A DNA stretch of 64,000 bases from Pinibacter aurantiacus (lineage in GTDB: Bacteria > Bacteroidota > Bacteroidia > Chitinophagales > Chitinophagaceae). Position 1 is the stretch's first letter. Each line of letters starts with the position of its first letter. The position numbers and the translations under genes are program-made. Shown here piece by piece: positions 15,582-25,379 of the stretch. Location of the stretch: NCBI RefSeq assembly GCF_019130065.1, contig NZ_JAHSPG010000005.1, positions 1 through 64,000 on the forward strand. The letters run 5' to 3'. The notes under the pieces are model-generated. The model saw only the letters and a list, made by a program, of their open reading frames with translations. It did no database searches and was not told where the DNA came from.

Positions 15582-18500
15582 ATGAGTGCATTAGAAAACT
15601 TTTCCGGAAAATTCAAAGACTTCGTCGTTACAACGTGGAGTATTAAAAATAAAACTTCCATATACCTGCTCATGATCTTCCTGAGCGTTATCGGAATTTT
15701 TCAGTTCGTAACGTTGCCTAAAGAGCAGTTTCCAGATATCGTGATCCCTACTATTTATGTGCAAACAATTTATGTAGGTAACTCGCCAAAAGATATCGAG
15801 AACCTGGTAACAAGGCCAATAGAAAAACAGATCAAAAGCATCACCGGTGCGAAGATCAAAAAATTCACCAGTACATCTGTGCAGGATTATTCTGCCATTG
15901 TAGTAGAATTTGAAACAGATGTAAAAGTGGAAGTTGGTTTGCAGAAAGTAAAAGATGCCGTTGACAAGGCCAAACAGGATTTGCCAACAGATCTTACAGA
16001 AGAGCCAACTGCACTGGAAGTAAACTTCAGCGACTTCCCTATCATGTACGTAAACATAAGCGGCGACTACAACCAGCAGCGTTTGAAAAAGTACGCAGAT
16101 GACATGAAGGATAAGCTGGAAGAGCTGTCACAAATTAACCGCGTGGACATTGTGGGTGCACCTGAAAGAGAGTTTCAGATAAATGTGGACAACTATAAAA
16201 TGCGCAGCGCAGGAATAACCTTCGATGATATTGATGGCGCAGTAGCAAGAGAAAACATGGATATCTCCGGTGGTTTGCTGGATGTGGGAACAATGAAACG
16301 CAACCTTCAATTAAAGGGACAGTTCAAAACCGCCGCAGACATTGAAAAGGTTGTTGTAAGAAACCAATCAGGCAAGCCGATCTATCTGAAAGATATCGCA
16401 ACTATTAAAGACACTATTAAAGAAAGAGAAAGTTATGCGCGGCTTGATGGCAAGAACGTAGTGACGCTGAACATCATTAAACGTTCCGGTGAAAACCTCA
16501 TTGAAACAAGCGATGATGTAAAGAGAACTGTCGAAGAAATGCGTGGTTCATTTCCGAAAGATTTGAACATCGTTGTAACGGGTGATAGCAGCAAGCCAAC
16601 AAAAACATCATTCAATGACCTGGTAAACTCAATTGTAATCGGGTTCATACTGGTGTTGGTAATCCTGATGTTCTTCATGGGCGTGGTGAATGCGTTCTTC
16701 GTGGCACTGTCCGTTCCGCTTAGTATGTTCCTTGCATTCATGTTCCTGCCCGCGGCAGATTTGATCATCGGAACACACGTAACGTTGAACTTCATGGTGT
16801 TGTTTGCGCTGTTGTTTGGTTTGGGTATTATAGTAGATGATGCGATCGTGGTAATTGAAAACACGCACCGCATCTTCATGGAAAATAAAGGAAAGATAAG
16901 TACAGAAAAATCTGCGATGGCTGCGGCCGGAGAAGTATTCGTGCCCGTACTGGCAGGTACTTTAACCACACTGGCACCATTCGTTCCATTGATGTTCTGG
17001 CCGGGTATCATCGGTAAATTCATGATCTACCTGCCAACGATGTTGATATTTACTTTAACAGCATCGCTGATTGTGGCCTTCATCATGAACCCTGTATTTG
17101 CAGTTGACTTCATGAACCATCCGGAAGACGGCACCAAAGAATCAAAATTTGCCATCTTCAAAAAGCCGGGCTTGTGGCTTGCGGTTGGTCTCGGTATCAT
17201 ACTGGATGTTGTAGGCATGTCTGCACCAAGCGCAGCTAAGTCTGCAACTGACGAAGTGGTTATTAATATGTACACTTTCTGGGGCAACCTGCTATTGTTC
17301 ATTACCATACTCGTTTTGCTGAATAAATTCTTCCTGGATAGCATCATACATTCGTTCCAGAACAAGGCTTTGCCTTGGATAATGAGCCATTATGAAACAT
17401 TGCTGAGATGGGCCCTGAAAGGTTGGAGACCCGTATGGTTGCTGATTAGCACAGTGTTTTTGCTTATCTTCTCATTTGTATTCTTTGGTAGGAGAAATGT
17501 GCCTGTTGTATTCTTCCCGCAAAGTGATCCTAACCAGATATTCGTTTACCTGAAATTGCCCGTGGGAACATCTGTGGATTATACAGACTCCGTTACCCGC
17601 ACGCTGGAGACAAAAGTTTACAAAGTGTTGGGCATGGAAAATGGAAAAAAGAACTCAATGGTAGAAAGTGTTATTTCCAACGTTGCCGTGGGTGCCAGCG
17701 ATCCTAACAGTGGAGACAGAAGTACACGAAGCGAATTGGGAAGAATTCAGGTGTCGTTTGTAGAATATGAAAAACGTCATGGCGTTTCCTCAAGACCATA
17801 TCTTGATAGTATTCGCGGTGCGTTAAAAGGTATTCCGGGTGCGGAAATATCTGTTGATCAGGAACAAGGTGGTCCTCCTACAGACCCTCCCGTAAATATT
17901 GAAGTAGCGAGTGAAGATTTTGACAACCTCATTAAAACAGCCGTTGGTTTAAAAAACTATCTTGACTCCATACAGGTGCCGGGTGTAGAAGAGTTGAAAA
18001 TGGACATCGACCTGACCAATCCTGAAATTTCGCTTACGGTTAACCGCGAAAGAGCGCTGATAGAAGGCGTGTCTTCGGCACAGGTTGGCGGACAATTGAG
18101 AACCGCATTGTTTGGTAAAGAAGTGTCAAAAATTAAAGAAGGAAAAGAAGAATATAAGATCCAGCTTAGGAACAATGAGGTGCAAAGAAAGAATCTTGTT
18201 GAGTTGCTGAACATGAACGTTGTTTTCCGTGATATGGCAACGGGTCGCGTGAAAAGCGTTCCAATCAGCTCGCTCGTGACAATAGACTATACAAGTACGT
18301 TGGGTAGTGTAAAACGTAAGAACCAGAAACGTATGATCGTTCTTCGCTCAAACGTGCTCACGTCGCAAGGTTACACACCAACTGCCGTGAATGCAGATAT
18401 TACGAAGTACATCGATAAATTTAAAGGCAAAGCAGATGGCGTAACCATTAAACAAACCGGTGAAGGTGAGCAACAGGCGGAAACCGGTGCCTTCCTGATG

Positions 18501-19211
18501 AAAGCGTTGGTGCTGGCGCTGATGCTGATCCTGATAATCCTGGTATTGCAATTCAACTCCATCAGCAAGCCGGTGATCATCCTTACGGAAATCATATTCA
18601 GTGTGATCGGGGTAATGCTTGGATTTGCATTTACCAGAATGCAGGTATCGGTAGTAATGACGGGTATTGGTATAGTGGGTCTGGCAGGTATTGTGGTGAA
18701 GAATGGTATCCTGGTGATTGAATTTGCCGACGAATTGAGGTCGCGTGGTATGAAAACAAGAGAGGCCGTTGTACAGGCAGGTAAAACACGTATCATTCCG
18801 GTGTTACTTACCGCAATGGCCGCGATCCTAGCGCTGATACCGCTCGCAGTTGGTTTCAACATCAACTTCGTAACGCTGTTCTCAGAGTTGGACCCACGCA
18901 TTTTCTTTGGTGGCGATAACGCTTCGTTCTGGAAACCATTGTCATGGACCATCATTTTCGGTTTGGCATTTGCGTTCTTTATGACCCTCGTAATGGTACC
19001 AAGCATGTACCTGATAGCAGAAAGGCTGAAACGCCCGATGCGGAGATACTTTGGTGGTAAATGGGTTTCTATGATGGGTATTCCTCCACTGACATTCATA
19101 TTTATTCTAATGATATTTTACGCCATGATCAAACATGCAATAGATGTTGCAAGGCGTACAAGACGTAATGTTCCCGGCTCCGATGTGACCTGGAATAAAA
19201 GTTGGTTTTAG
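15582..19211 (+). CDS. RND efflux pump permease (AcrB/MexB superfamily), enlarged
   Basis: Inner-membrane proton-driven pump, 1209 residues, about 150 longer than AcrB. The TM4 motif GIIVDDAIVVIENTHR is present, with the proton-relay pair D419-D420, and the N-terminal porter region starts with LPKEQFPDI. The Lys partner in TM10 seems to be replaced by the GIVVKNGILVIEF motif (KN pair), common to RND pumps. Two size differences stand out: an insertion of about 100 residues between TM6 and TM7 (near residues 510-610) with one or two extra hydrophobic segments, and a C-terminal extension with a further hydrophobic segment and a basic tail. Similar long forms are common in Bacteroidota. Substrate unknown; TetR control points to a toxic compound or antibiotic. 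Confidence 0.92.
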   Translation: MSALENFSGKFKDFVVTTWSIKNKTSIYLLMIFLSVIGIFQFVTLPKEQFPDIVIPTIYVQTIYVGNSPKDIENLVTRPIEKQIKSITGAKIKKFTSTSVQDYSAIVVEFETDVKVEVGLQKVKDAVDKAKQDLPTDLTEEPTALEVNFSDFPIMYVNISGDYNQQRLKKYADDMKDKLEELSQINRVDIVGAPEREFQINVDNYKMRSAGITFDDIDGAVARENMDISGGLLDVGTMKRNLQLKGQFKTAADIEKVVVRNQSGKPIYLKDIATIKDTIKERESYARLDGKNVVTLNIIKRSGENLIETSDDVKRTVEEMRGSFPKDLNIVVTGDSSKPTKTSFNDLVNSIVIGFILVLVILMFFMGVVNAFFVALSVPLSMFLAFMFLPAADLIIGTHVTLNFMVLFALLFGLGIIVDDAIVVIENTHRIFMENKGKISTEKSAMAAAGEVFVPVLAGTLTTLAPFVPLMFWPGIIGKFMIYLPTMLIFTLTASLIVAFIMNPVFAVDFMNHPEDGTKESKFAIFKKPGLWLAVGLGIILDVVGMSAPSAAKSATDEVVINMYTFWGNLLLFITILVLLNKFFLDSIIHSFQNKALPWIMSHYETLLRWALKGWRPVWLLISTVFLLIFSFVFFGRRNVPVVFFPQSDPNQIFVYLKLPVGTSVDYTDSVTRTLETKVYKVLGMENGKKNSMVESVISNVAVGASDPNSGDRSTRSELGRIQVSFVEYEKRHGVSSRPYLDSIRGALKGIPGAEISVDQEQGGPPTDPPVNIEVASEDFDNLIKTAVGLKNYLDSIQVPGVEELKMDIDLTNPEISLTVNRERALIEGVSSAQVGGQLRTALFGKEVSKIKEGKEEYKIQLRNNEVQRKNLVELLNMNVVFRDMATGRVKSVPISSLVTIDYTSTLGSVKRKNQKRMIVLRSNVLTSQGYTPTAVNADITKYIDKFKGKADGVTIKQTGEGEQQAETGAFLMKALVLALMLILIILVLQFNSISKPVIILTEIIFSVIGVMLGFAFTRMQVSVVMTGIGIVGLAGIVVKNGILVIEFADELRSRGMKTREAVVQAGKTRIIPVLLTAMAAILALIPLAVGFNINFVTLFSELDPRIFFGGDNASFWKPLSWTIIFGLAFAFFMTLVMVPSMYLIAERLKRPMRRYFGGKWVSMMGIPPLTFIFILMIFYAMIKHAIDVARRTRRNVPGSDVTWNKSWF

Positions 19212-19235
19212 TTTTAATATATCATGATCAAGTAG

Positions 19236-19260
19236 AGACGCCCGAAAGGGCGTCTTTTTT
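19236..19260 (+). terminator. Intrinsic terminator of the efflux operon
   Basis: AGACGCCCgaaaGGGCGTCT, an 8-bp GC-rich stem with a GAAA tetraloop, followed by a run of T. It starts 24 bases after the pump stop codon. Confidence 0.92.
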
Positions 19261-19630
19261 AATTATTGAATGATTGATTTCGTGAATAATTGATTGGTTC
19301 AAATGAATATTTCATCACCTTCCACGGCTTGCTAAGAAAACGGCCACCCTCATTTACCACTAAGGCACTAAGCACACTAAGATTCACCAAGGGTACCTCA
19401 CATAACATCCTCCCCCACTCAGCAATGAAATGATTCAATAATTGCGAATGAACACGCAAAAAAAATTTCTGGTGTCTAAAAACAAAATGGTTTCCCGTAG
19501 CTCCAGCATTTTTTTTCGTCCTTCTTTTGCGGCCCCTTAGCTAACGTTATTGTATATGCGCATTTTAAATCAATAAGTAATTTAAACCTACCCTGGTACC
19601 TACCCCTTTTTCAAACTAAAATCTTCCTTA
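19261..19630. other. Intergenic region before the giant T9SS protein
   Basis: No believable gene. It holds single-arm repeat words (ATTGAATGATTGATT near 19262; CACTAAGGCACTAAGCACAC near 19360) and a T-rich stretch near 19510. The promoter of the giant gene should lie here, but no clear TAnnTTTG box was found. Confidence 0.5.
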
Positions 19631-22600
19631 ATGAAAGAAAATTTTACAAAACACTTTTATTGTAAAACGAGAAAGCGTTTCGCGATGGCTTTGGGACTAT
19701 GCATCGCAACACTGGCGGGGCAGTGGGCCAATGCCCAGCAATACGACTGGGTAAGAACCGGTGGCGCAGCTGCTTCGGTAAGCGGCGCCGTTTCTATTAG
19801 CCCGACCCTTAATGCCAGCACAGTCAACGGGGTGGCTCAAAATGAAACATGGGTGGTTTTTTCTCCAGCTGCCGGCGTGCGTTACAAAGGAGCGGGAAAT
19901 GGTACCCCGCCAGATATTGGCGCAAAAGAAAACCAGGTAGCCAGTTTGGGTCGTTATGATGCCAATATGAACCTGGTATGGTTGGCGACCGCTCGCGAAA
20001 TATCAAAAATTGCCGCAGATCCTTATGCAAATGACCAGTTTTACGGAGTCATGTCGTTTTGGGTTTCAACAGATAACGCGGGCTCAGACTTTTTGGGACT
20101 TCCCTGGACCTCTGAAAAAGCAGGGGTCATAACTTTTGTTGTGAAATGTAAGGCAACCGGTGCTGGATCTTACACCCCACTGAAATTGCTTAAGATAGAT
20201 GGTAGTTCGGACGAAGTGCCGGATAATCTAATAGTAAAGGACATTGGCGGGGGACATACACGCATTGTTGTACAAGGGCACAGCAGAAGCACTTCGCTTA
20301 CACTTTACACAGACGGCACCAGTGGAGCAGCCCAGGTTGTTCCGGTAAATGGTGGCGGAGGTATGTATTATGATGAGTTTGTAGCCTGTTATGATGATGA
20401 CAATAATACCGGTACCATTGTGCCTCTTTGGGCGAATACATTTGGCGCAGCTTCCGCCAGCGAAGCTGCCTTCACTCCCATTGACATTGCAGACAATGGC
20501 GATGTAAGATGGTTGCCAGGTTATACGAGCTCAAATGGTTTGGGCACAGTTAACTATTCGCTGAATAATTGTAGCGGCACAGGTTCAGGTAATGTAACAA
20601 CAACCAGTTATCCCGCCAATATCAACGGAGGCAACCGCTACCTGTTTTTTTCTTTAAATGGCAGCAATGGCGCACCCATTTGGGTAAAAAACGAACTTAC
20701 CGCCAATGTTGCATTCGCTCCTTATGGCATAGCAACGGATGCGGCCGGAAGCAGCTATGTTTATGGACTCCTTTCCGGTTCCGGTACGTACAATGCAGGT
20801 TCTGGAGTGTCTGTTGCGGCAGCTGGCGGCAACGATTTGGCCATCGTAGTCTTTGACAATAATGGAAATGCACTTCGCGCACAAAATTATGGAAACACCA
20901 CTCCGCAGGCGGTTGCTTCCCCTGCTGTTTCAAACCTGATAAACCTGGATCGTGCCAATAACCGTCTTTACATGACCGGATATACAGGCAGCGGTTTTAC
21001 GACTGGCACAGCCACCATACAAACACAGACGGCAGGCGGCTATAGTGGCTATCTGCTGGCTGTAGACGCCACCAGTTTGAGTGGACTTTCGGCAGTTACC
21101 GGTATTAGCAGCGTTAATGCGACCAGTGCTTTCGATGTCGTAGTTGTTCGTCCCGATCATTATGTTGTCTCTGCACAACAATATGCAATAAGTGGCGAAA
21201 ACAGGCTCAATGCATCTGCCAATACATTGTTGCCGAAAACAGCCTATGGCTATCAAGATGTCGCAATTACCAAATTCGACGGTTCGAGCGGGAGCCTGCT
21301 CTCCCCACTTGCCGAAGGCGGCTGGGGCGGGTCAACAGGCAACACGATAACAAGCATAGCGTTAAAGGATCAATACTTGGTTTCGGCAGGATATTTTACA
21401 GGCTCCATGGTAGTGGGAGGCGTTTCTCTCTCCAATTCAACATTTGCCGGCCTGATAACGCTTACAGATACAGCGTCCGGAACAATCGTGAAGACACGTG
21501 CATTGTTGGGAACTTCAATTGTTGTCACAGGAGTACGGGTAAGTCCAATAGACGGGTCGATTTATGCATGTGGAATGGCACAATCTGACATCACGCCAAA
21601 CGGCAGAACCGCGCTTGGCAAGACTAATTTAGGTGGAAATGATGTTTTTGTAATGAAGCTCGACAACAACCTGAATCCAATATGGACCGCAAACATTGCT
21701 GGAACCAGTTCGGATAATGTATATGCATTGGAAATAGATCCCATTACCGGCGACTTGTACATTGGTGGATATTTTTCTAGTTCTCCGTTAAAATTGAATG
21801 CTGCGGGCAGTACAACCTGGGGAAGTGCTGTACTGGCTACCAATAGCTACACGACCAGTCCTGTTAGCAATGATGTTTTCGTGGCTAAATTTGGTTCAGA
21901 TGGAACGTTCAAATGGATCAGTACCGGTGGCACACCCAATGCAACTACAAATGATGGAATGTATAAAGCATTAAAGGTGGTAAATGATAAACTATATGTT
22001 GGCGGATATGGTGCGCCCGGAACCTTCAGTTTTGGAGGAAAATCACTTGCGTTTAATGGCGGCTCCGTTGACATGTTCCTGATGCAGCTTGATCCTGCCA
22101 CCGGCAATGCTAACTGGCTCAAAGGCTGGATGGGGAACGCATCTGACCAAATGAACTCGATCGATGCATATAACGGAATTATATATGCCGCCGGATATTC
22201 AGCATCCACATCAGGGATGAACCTTGGAGGAACACCCTTTTCTTCATCTAGTCAATACGACGGGTTCTTTTTTGGAGTAGATGCCAATGGTAATGATTTA
22301 CCAGGTATAACGCAACTTAAGGGCAGCATTTCTGAAGGCATAAATGAGATCAGAGTAGATGGTGCGGGCAATCTTTTCTTTGCCGGATTTTCAAATAGTA
22401 ACGATCTTAATTTGGGTAATGGGTTAAAGTTTAGTTCAGTCGGCAACAATGATTGTTTGGTTGGCGCTGTTGATTTAAATAACAATATGAACGTGAAATG
22501 GGGCTTTCTCAGTGGCTCTGTAAACGCAGAGCATTTAAACAGTGTGACACCAGGAAAACTTGGCATGCTGTTTACCGGCGGTACGCTGGCAGGGTCCGCT

Positions 22601-25006
22601 ACCTTTGGTTCACAAGTGATCAACGGCCGTATTGGTTCAGATTTTTGCTACAGTCGTATCAGTTATCCTTATGTCGCACCCGGCGCACAAATCAGTAATC
22701 TGAGTGCGTGGTATAATGCTGGTAGCAAGCTTAATGGCAATCCTGCTACACAATGGAGCAACCTTAGCGCCAATTCTTCGCTCACCAATCTCGTTTCTAC
22801 TGGTTCTGTGCCTGTAGCGACGGCAGGTCTTAACTTTAACCCAACAGTTGCTGTCACAGGTGGTGCGGGCTACTTAAGTCAAGATGGCGTTTATGCATCT
22901 GCGTTAACAAGTACTGGTGGCAGTTATTACAACGTATATGCTGTTTTTAGGCCCCACTCTGCTACCGATAATCTGGCTGTTTGGAAAGAAACCACTTCCA
23001 ACACAGGTATTATACTTGGCTCAGCCGGCAACACTATTGTAGGTAAAGGAGGCACTGTAACCGCTTCCAATACTGCCCCGCTTAGTAACAGCCAATACAG
23101 CGTCAGCACTTTATCGGTAAACGGCAGCACCGCGAACAACTACCTAAACGGAACGGCAAACGGAAGTGCCACAGGTATTACCGCACTTAACACAAGCAAT
23201 GCCGGCACGTTCCAGATAAATGGTACAGGCACCATTGACGTGGCAGAAGTGGTTACATATGCCGGTGTGCATGCAACCGGCAATCCGGCGATAAATAAAG
23301 TAGAAACATACCTCGGCATTAAGTACGGCATTACACTGGGCCATCACTATTTCAGTACGATCGGCGATACGCTTTACAAAATGAATAACGGTTTTGCAAA
23401 CAACATAGCCGGCATTGCTATAGACAGCGCCGAGTTGCTGGTGCAAAAGCAAGGGCATAGTCAAAATATCCAATCAAAAGGTGATATGCTCACTATCGGC
23501 ATGGGTACCATTGCTTCAGACAACATTAGCAATGCCGCCATAGCCACACAAGACAACAGCTACCTTGTTTGGGGCGATGATAATGGCAGCGTAACCACTG
23601 GTCAAACAACCAATTTGGCCACAACAGCATCGTCATGCGCATTGCGTCTGCCACGTAATTGGAGGATACAGCGTACTCGCAGTGGCATTGGTAGCACGCA
23701 AGTGCAAATGGATTTGAACAATACGATTGATCTAAGCGCTTATGCTGCATCGGATATCCAGTTAATGATTGATAAAGATGGCGACGGCAACTTTGCAACC
23801 GGAACAATCAAACTCATCACTGCTGCCTCCCTTATTGGCAATGTGGCTACCTTCGACAATGTGAGCTGGGACTCAGATGGTAGCGGATCCGATGTGTTTT
23901 CGGTAGTGTTCAACAACAAGATACCGGATCCGGTGCTCGTCGCGAAAGGCAGTGCAATGGCCGCACCACTGTTTACCTGTAAAGATGTAGCAGGCAGCAA
24001 TGTATTGGTCGATAATGTAGCAACTCCCACCGCCAAATATGCAGCAGTAAATCCTAACGGCAACACAGGTTACAATTTTGCCGTAACAGCCATGAACAAT
24101 AACCCGGCAGTTAACAACCAGGTGAAAACGGACAACACAACCCGCACCACGGCATTTGCTAACCGCATGTACATCATCCACGATGCAGGAGTCAACAACT
24201 ATCCAACTGGCATGACTGTAAGAGTGTACTACGATCCGCAGGATAGCATCGATGCGGTCAATGCCCTGGATTCTAAAGTGTCCGGTCCGTTGAAATATCT
24301 CTGGTTCAAATATCCGGGCACAGACGTAAACACCGTGTTGAATGCACAAACAGATGCAACTATAACAGGCGCTTCCTGGCTGGCGCCGTCTGCATATGGT
24401 GAGGAAGGAGGTGTAAAATATGTTGAGTTCAGCGGTATCAACAACTTTAGTGTATTCGGAGCAATGGCGGGTCGTGGCGCGGTGGCATTGCCGTTACACT
24501 TTACCGGCAGCCGTGCTACAGCCAACGCATGTTCCGTGAACCTTTCGTGGCAATTCAAGACAGAGGGGCAAACCATGGTAAAACAATTTGAGGTGCAACG
24601 CAGCGGCAACGGCCACGATTTTGAAACGGTAGCAACCGTATCATCAGGCAGCAAAACGTATACAGACGTGCCGCCGCATGAGGGACAGTGGTATTATCGC
24701 ATCAAAGCGGTTGAAAACAGCGCCGTGACTTACACCAACGTGATGCCGGTTCAAGTAAAATGTGTGAATGATGAAATACGCGTTTTCCCTAATCCTGCCG
24801 TTGATAAGGTAACTATTTCCATGACCGGAACAATTGGTCACGCAAATTATCAGTTACTAAACGCAACAGGAGGAACGGTAATGAAAGGAACAATCAACAA
24901 TGGCATTGCTAAATTTAGTGTGGCAGGTTTGTCAGCCGGTGTTTATTTGTTGAGAATAGAAAACAATGGCAAGGTCGAGACACAAAAAATTAATGTGATG
25001 CATTAA
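19631..25006 (+). CDS. Giant T9SS-sorted surface protein with SBBP-type propeller repeats
   Basis: A 1791-residue secreted protein. Signal peptide residues 1-36, ending GQWANAQ. Residues about 40-1010 carry recurring blocks such as AKFGSDGTFKWISTGG, MKLDNNLNPIWTANIAG and FLMQLDPATGNANWLKG, typical of SBBP/beta-propeller repeats. Residues about 1015-1260 (NLSAWYNAGSKLNG, VAEVVTYAG, KVETYLGIKYGITLG) resemble the LamG/concanavalin-like region (DUF8202) seen in large Bacteroidota surface proteins. The C-terminus from about 1715 (EIRVFPNPAVDKVTIS, ending IENNGKVETQKINVMH) is a type A T9SS sorting domain, so it should be secreted through the outer membrane and anchored. Ligand unknown; adhesion or surface display is inference. 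It stands alone, ended by the terminator at 25044-25080. Confidence 0.88.
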   Translation: MKENFTKHFYCKTRKRFAMALGLCIATLAGQWANAQQYDWVRTGGAAASVSGAVSISPTLNASTVNGVAQNETWVVFSPAAGVRYKGAGNGTPPDIGAKENQVASLGRYDANMNLVWLATAREISKIAADPYANDQFYGVMSFWVSTDNAGSDFLGLPWTSEKAGVITFVVKCKATGAGSYTPLKLLKIDGSSDEVPDNLIVKDIGGGHTRIVVQGHSRSTSLTLYTDGTSGAAQVVPVNGGGGMYYDEFVACYDDDNNTGTIVPLWANTFGAASASEAAFTPIDIADNGDVRWLPGYTSSNGLGTVNYSLNNCSGTGSGNVTTTSYPANINGGNRYLFFSLNGSNGAPIWVKNELTANVAFAPYGIATDAAGSSYVYGLLSGSGTYNAGSGVSVAAAGGNDLAIVVFDNNGNALRAQNYGNTTPQAVASPAVSNLINLDRANNRLYMTGYTGSGFTTGTATIQTQTAGGYSGYLLAVDATSLSGLSAVTGISSVNATSAFDVVVVRPDHYVVSAQQYAISGENRLNASANTLLPKTAYGYQDVAITKFDGSSGSLLSPLAEGGWGGSTGNTITSIALKDQYLVSAGYFTGSMVVGGVSLSNSTFAGLITLTDTASGTIVKTRALLGTSIVVTGVRVSPIDGSIYACGMAQSDITPNGRTALGKTNLGGNDVFVMKLDNNLNPIWTANIAGTSSDNVYALEIDPITGDLYIGGYFSSSPLKLNAAGSTTWGSAVLATNSYTTSPVSNDVFVAKFGSDGTFKWISTGGTPNATTNDGMYKALKVVNDKLYVGGYGAPGTFSFGGKSLAFNGGSVDMFLMQLDPATGNANWLKGWMGNASDQMNSIDAYNGIIYAAGYSASTSGMNLGGTPFSSSSQYDGFFFGVDANGNDLPGITQLKGSISEGINEIRVDGAGNLFFAGFSNSNDLNLGNGLKFSSVGNNDCLVGAVDLNNNMNVKWGFLSGSVNAEHLNSVTPGKLGMLFTGGTLAGSATFGSQVINGRIGSDFCYSRISYPYVAPGAQISNLSAWYNAGSKLNGNPATQWSNLSANSSLTNLVSTGSVPVATAGLNFNPTVAVTGGAGYLSQDGVYASALTSTGGSYYNVYAVFRPHSATDNLAVWKETTSNTGIILGSAGNTIVGKGGTVTASNTAPLSNSQYSVSTLSVNGSTANNYLNGTANGSATGITALNTSNAGTFQINGTGTIDVAEVVTYAGVHATGNPAINKVETYLGIKYGITLGHHYFSTIGDTLYKMNNGFANNIAGIAIDSAELLVQKQGHSQNIQSKGDMLTIGMGTIASDNISNAAIATQDNSYLVWGDDNGSVTTGQTTNLATTASSCALRLPRNWRIQRTRSGIGSTQVQMDLNNTIDLSAYAASDIQLMIDKDGDGNFATGTIKLITAASLIGNVATFDNVSWDSDGSGSDVFSVVFNNKIPDPVLVAKGSAMAAPLFTCKDVAGSNVLVDNVATPTAKYAAVNPNGNTGYNFAVTAMNNNPAVNNQVKTDNTTRTTAFANRMYIIHDAGVNNYPTGMTVRVYYDPQDSIDAVNALDSKVSGPLKYLWFKYPGTDVNTVLNAQTDATITGASWLAPSAYGEEGGVKYVEFSGINNFSVFGAMAGRGAVALPLHFTGSRATANACSVNLSWQFKTEGQTMVKQFEVQRSGNGHDFETVATVSSGSKTYTDVPPHEGQWYYRIKAVENSAVTYTNVMPVQVKCVNDEIRVFPNPAVDKVTISMTGTIGHANYQLLNATGGTVMKGTINNGIAKFSVAGLSAGVYLLRIENNGKVETQKINVMH

Positions 25007-25043
25007 AAAGAACAGGGTTGGTTTTCTGATAAATTAAGGATGC

Positions 25044-25080
25044 AATGGGCCGGGACATTCCGGCCCATTTGCTTTTTTTA
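25044..25080 (+). terminator. Intrinsic terminator of the giant T9SS gene
   Basis: Perfect 10-bp stem AATGGGCCGG / CCGGCCCATT around a 6-base loop, followed by tgcttttttta. Confidence 0.93.
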
Positions 25081-25222
25081 CCACAGAGTTCACAGGGTTG
25101 TTTTCACAGAGGAAACGGAGGTTGTCCGCGACTTTTCCATTTTTCTTCACTAGATAATTGATTATTGTGAAGAAGCTCCTCCCTCACTCTGTGAAAAAAA
25201 CTCCCTTCCTCCGTGGTTAAAA
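25078..25222. repeat. Inverted repeat, CCACAGAG family, before ileS
   Basis: Left arm about 25078-25117 (CCACAGAGTTCACAGGG, TTTTCACAGAGG) and right arm about 25185-25222 (CACTCTGTGAAAA, CCTCCGTGG) are imperfect reverse complements. The rest of the gap to ileS, about 25223-25338, holds only single ATTCAATTATT words, and no gene is seen in it. Confidence 0.65.
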
Positions 25223-25338
25223 AAATGCGCTTCAATGAACCCTGCCAAGAGGACTACAAACAATCTCACACCCATCAATAATTCAATTATTCAATAATTC
25301 GCGCCCTTCAGTTTAAGCCATTCAGTCATTCTTTTCAA

Positions 25339-25346
25339 TACCTTTG
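25339..25346 (+). promoter_or_regulatory. Candidate -7 box of the ileS promoter
   Basis: TACCTTTG matches TAnnTTTG and lies 33 bases before the ileS ATG. No TTG is seen at the expected upstream spacing. Confidence 0.45.
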
Positions 25347-25379
25347 CAAACTATTTTTATATATATTGGAGATTTGACT

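Noticed and set aside
16433-19099. Several long minus-strand frames opposite the RND pump gene
   Set aside because: Shadows of a strongly coding plus strand, without family motifs.
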